Shown in pieces: positions 61,187 to 64,000 of a stretch of DNA of 64,000 nt (within the stretch, counting starts at the first letter, position 1; each line of letters starts with the position of its first letter). The stretch is from Grimontia hollisae CIP 101886 (GTDB lineage Bacteria; Pseudomonadota; Gammaproteobacteria; Enterobacterales; Vibrionaceae). The stretch spans positions 1 through 64,000 of the forward strand of contig NZ_ADAQ01000012.1 of assembly GCF_000176515.1 (NCBI RefSeq). The letters run 5' to 3'. The notes beneath the pieces were generated by a model, which saw nothing but the letters and a program-made list of their open reading frames with translations, had not been told where the DNA came from and searched no databases. A program made the translations under genes and the position numbers.

Positions 61187-62305
61187 TTATGAAGGGGATT
61201 GGGTAAAGGTCCTGGCACTCCAGGTGGCAACCATTGGCTGCTTGCCACAACAAAGCGCCATGATAATGCCAAAACAGGCACCTTGGGTGATCATCGCCGT
61301 GCCGCCATAACTGATAAAGGGTAGCGGGCTGCCCATTACCGGCAACAAGCCGCTCACCATGCCAAGGTTAATAAAGGCATACAGGAAGAAGCTCATGGCC
61401 AGTGCGCCACTCACCAAGCGTGAAAATGGCGAAGCTGTATTCACTGCCAGCCACAGGATCCGGCCAGAAATAAACAAGTACAGCAGTATCATGACCACGC
61501 TCCCCAAAAAGCCCCACTCTTCGGCAAACGTCGAGAAGATAAAGTCAGTATGACTTTCTGGGATAAATCCAAGCTGTCCCTGTGTGGCATGCATAAAGCC
61601 CTTGCCACTCACACCACCAGAACCAATCGCAATCAACGACTGAATGATCTGATAACCTGCGCCAAGGGGATCGGATTCCGGGTTAAGAAACTGGTTTACA
61701 CGCTGCTTCTGGTAGTCAGCCATGAAGAAAAACCACATCACTGGAAGCACCGCACCTACGGCTGCCAATACCGTGCCAATGATCCGCCAACTCATCCCTG
61801 CAAGAAACAGCACAAACAACGCATACATAACAGTAAAAATGGCCCCATCCAGATCCGGTTGAATCACGATCATGCCGGCCGGCAAGGCAGTCACCAATAC
61901 ACACAGTGCAATCTTGGCCACCCCCGGCCTGCCGGGGTCTCGCACAACCAGCCAGGCTACAATCATTGGCACTGCTACTTTCACCAATTCAGAAGGCTGG
62001 AAACGCACCGGCCCTAACACTAACCAGCGTTTTGCGCCATTGACGGTTTCACCCGCCAACAGGACACCTAGTAGCAATATAATGGTGATGCCAAAAAGGT
62101 GGGGCGCATACGTTTTATATTTTTTGGCAGGGATAAGGGAGAAAAAAAACAACGCGAATAATGCAAAACCTGCGCGTGCCAAGTGGCGTTCAAGGATAGG
62201 TACACTATATCCACTCGCGCTCCACACGCTCATTGAACCGAAGGTGATCAGCGCAATAATCGCCATCAATAGCGGATAGTCCAAACGGGGACGAAATACA
62301 TTCAT
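61187..62305 (-). CDS. rodA: RodA/FtsW-family SEDS protein, RodA paralogue
   Basis: A 372-residue SEDS membrane protein with about 10 helices: RPRLDYPLLMAIIALITFGSMSVWSAS, LAGETVNGAKRWLVLGPVRFQPSELVKVAV, VIQPDLDGAIFTV, SDPLGAGYQIIQSLIAIGSGGVSGKGFMHATQGQLGFIPESHTDFIFSTFAEEWGFLGS and LPVMGSPLPFISYGGTAMI. These are SEDS signature regions, including the acidic residue in IFTV/PDLD and the PESHTDFIF loop. RodA polymerises peptidoglycan with PBP2. It is not in the usual mrdA-rodA-rlpA-dacA cluster, so this may be a second RodA. I chose the ATG at 62305 (MNVFRPRLDYPLLM). DedA follows upstream. Confidence 0.88.
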   Translation of the reverse strand: MNVFRPRLDYPLLMAIIALITFGSMSVWSASGYSVPILERHLARAGFALFALFFFSLIPAKKYKTYAPHLFGITIILLLGVLLAGETVNGAKRWLVLGPVRFQPSELVKVAVPMIVAWLVVRDPGRPGVAKIALCVLVTALPAGMIVIQPDLDGAIFTVMYALFVLFLAGMSWRIIGTVLAAVGAVLPVMWFFFMADYQKQRVNQFLNPESDPLGAGYQIIQSLIAIGSGGVSGKGFMHATQGQLGFIPESHTDFIFSTFAEEWGFLGSVVMILLYLFISGRILWLAVNTASPFSRLVSGALAMSFFLYAFINLGMVSGLLPVMGSPLPFISYGGTAMITQGACFGIIMALCCGKQPMVATWSARTFTQSPS

Positions 62306-62381
62306 GGGGAAACAATAGATTGAAAAAACGAGACAAATGACTTTGCGCGGCCTAAAGGCCGCGCCAGATAAGTAAGTACTA

Positions 62382-63059
62382 TCAGGCTTCAGCAGAATGT
62401 TGCTTGTTGACACGCATCTGCTTACGAATTCGCCAGGTGATAGCGGTGAGGATCGCAACGCACAATGTTACCAGCGGTGCCGCCATGAGGCCCATAGTCA
62501 CTATACGGCTCAGTGTTTCAGGCAAAGATGGCAGTACAAATCCAAATCCCGCCAATAAAAAGACCCAAATAACCGCACTTAACCAAGAAAAATATTGGAA
62601 GCGTGGCGCTTCTTGAACACGGATTCCCATCATCATAGGAACAATCGAGCGTACCCCCGGAATAAACCGGGCCGCAAACAATGCGACCAAGCCGTGCTGT
62701 CGCAATAACGCATCCACCGTCTGCATATTTTTCTCAGGCACTTTTTTCAACCAGCGCTGTACCATCGGTAATTTGTTCAACCAACGCCCCTGCATAAATG
62801 CTGCCCAACTGCCTACCGATGCAGACGCAATAAGCAACGGGAACGCCACTTCGGGAGACAATACACCGACTGCCGAGAGGGTACCAACCAGAATGACAAC
62901 GCTGTCGCAAGGAAGTGGCGCTGCTGGCAAAAAACCACTTTCCAGACTGATTAAAACAGCAACAATAATATAGATAAGCGTGGCACTGCCAGGCGAAAGC
63001 AGTGTGTTGAAGTCCTGATGCCAAAGGGCGACCAGCACCTCCTGAATAGCGTCAAACAT
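62382..63059 (-). CDS. DedA-family membrane protein
   Basis: A 225-residue DedA/SNARE-associated protein. Family words are ISLESGFLPAAPLPCDSVVILVGTL, SASVGSWAAFMQGRWLNKL, LLRQHGLVALFAARFIPGVRSIVPMMMGI and FSWLSAVIWVFLLAGFGFVLP; the FIPGVR motif is diagnostic. Members act in polyprenyl- or phospholipid transport across the inner membrane. I chose the ATG at 63059 (MFDAIQEVL) because GGAGA lies 4-6 bases before it; the longer frame overlaps the upstream gene. Confidence 0.92.
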   Translation of the reverse strand: MFDAIQEVLVALWHQDFNTLLSPGSATLIYIIVAVLISLESGFLPAAPLPCDSVVILVGTLSAVGVLSPEVAFPLLIASASVGSWAAFMQGRWLNKLPMVQRWLKKVPEKNMQTVDALLRQHGLVALFAARFIPGVRSIVPMMMGIRVQEAPRFQYFSWLSAVIWVFLLAGFGFVLPSLPETLSRIVTMGLMAAPLVTLCVAILTAITWRIRKQMRVNKQHSAEA

Positions 63060-63106
63060 ATTCTCTCCAACATTCAATAAGAAAAGATCATGATGAAGAA
63101 GCGCCG

Positions 63107-63481
63107 CTATCGGGTATGAATAAATCGGTACTGCAGGTTTCGAGGCGTTGAGCGTATCGAGTAACACTTGATAATGGCTGAAACCAACAGCACTAATGTG
63201 GTTAAAGTCAGGACAGCAAACGTTACCCTGGTCGAAATCGCCGTTACCCAAATGCCTTCTTCATCACCATCATGACGCTGCGATTCGTACTGGAAGAAGC
63301 GCGGAGCCATAATACGAAAAAGTGACGACTCCTCTTTGGCCTGGGATGCGTTTCCACTGTTTTTCCATACACTGCGATGATGCTCGGCAACGTCCGCACC
63401 AATAGCACCAACTGCACTACTTAACAGCAGTACAGCAATCAGTACCAGATAGATGGAAAGTCGCCTTTGCAACAGGTTCAC
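63107..63481 (-). CDS. Membrane protein of unknown function, two helices
   Basis: A 124-residue protein with two membrane segments (SIYLVLIAVLLLSSAVGAIGA and STRVTFAVLTLTTLVLLVSAII) separated by a polar stretch (DVAEHHRSVWKNSGNASQAKEESSLFRIMAPRFFQYESQRHDGDEEG). I do not recognise the family. The start is a GTG with GGGA upstream. It is read in the same direction as dedA, 47 bases upstream of it, and may share its transcript. Confidence 0.55.
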   Translation of the reverse strand: MNLLQRRLSIYLVLIAVLLLSSAVGAIGADVAEHHRSVWKNSGNASQAKEESSLFRIMAPRFFQYESQRHDGDEEGIWVTAISTRVTFAVLTLTTLVLLVSAIIKCYSIRSTPRNLQYRFIHTR

Positions 63482-63796
63482 CGTGTATTCCCGAGGATAA
63501 TTTCAGGCAGAATTTACTGCTAAACTCAGTGAAAAGGCAACCTTTTTATTGCTCAAAATGGACGTTAGCCATTCAGCAGAATATGGGGCTAAATCACCTC
63601 ATGAACAGCCTGATTGTTGGCTGTTATCCACCAAGAAATTGCAGGATAACGATTGAGGGATCAAGACATCTGTTCTCACCCCATGACATAAGATGAGAGG
63701 TTTTTCTCAGTCAACAACATTGAGAAATTGACTGATGGATTACCCTGTTATAGTGGCACGCTAGTTTCAGTGTAAAACAGTTAAGGAAAACGGCTG
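63482..63796. other. Divergent promoter region before the potassium channel gene
   Basis: About 315 bases. A possible promoter for the channel gene is TTGACT at 63728-63733 with TATAGT at 63749-63754 (15-base spacing, shorter than the ideal). No gene is evident. Confidence 0.4.
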
Positions 63797-64000
63797 ATGA
63801 ACAAGTGGTACATGGTTCGCCGATGGATCACCTCCCAGTTTCAGCGTTTAAGCGGGAAGCATATTGTTGTGGCCGTTGTGGCGTATGCGTTTTTAAGTTG
63901 GCTGATGCTTCGCTTAGCGGGTGAGCAAACACTGACTTCGCCTTTCGTTGATTACATCTATTACCTGTTAGTGACGGCCTCTACCGTGGGGTATGGCGAC
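63797..64000 (+). CDS. Potassium channel (ion_trans_2), N-terminal part, cut by window end
   Basis: The frame starts at an ATG preceded by AAGGA and stays open to the end of the window. It reads NKWYMVRRWITSQFQRLSGK, a membrane segment (HIVVAVVAYAFLSWLMLRLAGE), a pore helix (PFVDYIYYLLVTAS) and the selectivity filter TVGYGD, which is the last thing visible. This is the signature of two-transmembrane potassium channels. The second helix and any cytoplasmic RCK (TrkA) domain would follow outside the window. Confidence 0.9.
   Translation, partial: MNKWYMVRRWITSQFQRLSGKHIVVAVVAYAFLSWLMLRLAGEQTLTSPFVDYIYYLLVTASTVGYGD

Overview
The window looks like a chromosome segment from a marine member of the Vibrionaceae; Enterovibrio, Grimontia or Photobacterium relatives are plausible, but the genus is an inference. 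The grounds are an ectABC plus ect-type aspartokinase operon, two CheV proteins, a lipoprotein 5'-nucleotidase of the NutA type, an OmpU-like porin, an FMN riboswitch in front of ribB, and c-di-GMP/cGAMP signalling genes. No rRNA, tRNA or CRISPR array was seen.

Layout. 1-1253: nested insertion sequence debris (an IS66-family element inside an IS3-family orfB). 1694-5829: a receiver-EAL protein, a tandem HD/HD-GYP phosphodiesterase and a decayed sialidase. 6215-12235: porin, 5'-nucleotidase, a relic of a TRAP permease, the pxpABC 5-oxoprolinase and a GNAT acetyltransferase. 12410-19640: a long GAPDH, the ectoine operon, a beta-hydroxyacid dehydrogenase and a DUF2750 protein. 20075-24606: a small coiled-coil protein, two divergent cheV genes and a conserved membrane protein of unknown function.

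24645-31290: the most accessory-looking part. I read it as a decayed Tn7-like transposon. It has 24-bp imperfect terminal repeats beginning TGTGGC, a near-perfect 5-bp target duplication, a TnsA-like nuclease, a TnsB-like start cut by an IS630-family element, two secreted-protein genes as cargo and an IS3-type fragment. A second pair of similar ends encloses a WYL regulator and a 106-aa protein.

31352-37218: FMN riboswitch and ribB, then a TolC/HlyD/two-permease export operon with no ATPase. 37285-46666: a LacI regulator divergent from a nine-gene operon that encodes a complete route for 2,3-dihydroxypropane-1-sulfonate (DHPS): TRAP uptake, HpsO/HpsP interconversion, HpsN oxidation to sulfolactate, and SuyAB cleavage to pyruvate and sulfite. 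Two palindromic operators and a promoter are visible. 46736-52932: small membrane and zinc-ribbon proteins, a DUF218 protein, a chemoreceptor, an alpha/beta hydrolase, a YebC-family protein and an unknown protein.

52984-58237: the fdsGBAD NAD-dependent formate dehydrogenase. 58677-64000: Hsp20 with a sigma-32-like promoter, a small Cys-rich protein behind a Fur-type palindrome, an orphan betaine-type binding protein, a RodA paralogue, a DedA protein, an unknown membrane protein and the start of a potassium channel.

Themes are compatible-solute metabolism (ectoine synthesis, betaine binding), scavenging of marine organic matter (nucleotides, 5-oxoproline, sulfonates, formate) and signalling. 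Starts given here often differ from the longest open frame because a Shine-Dalgarno sequence supports an internal ATG.
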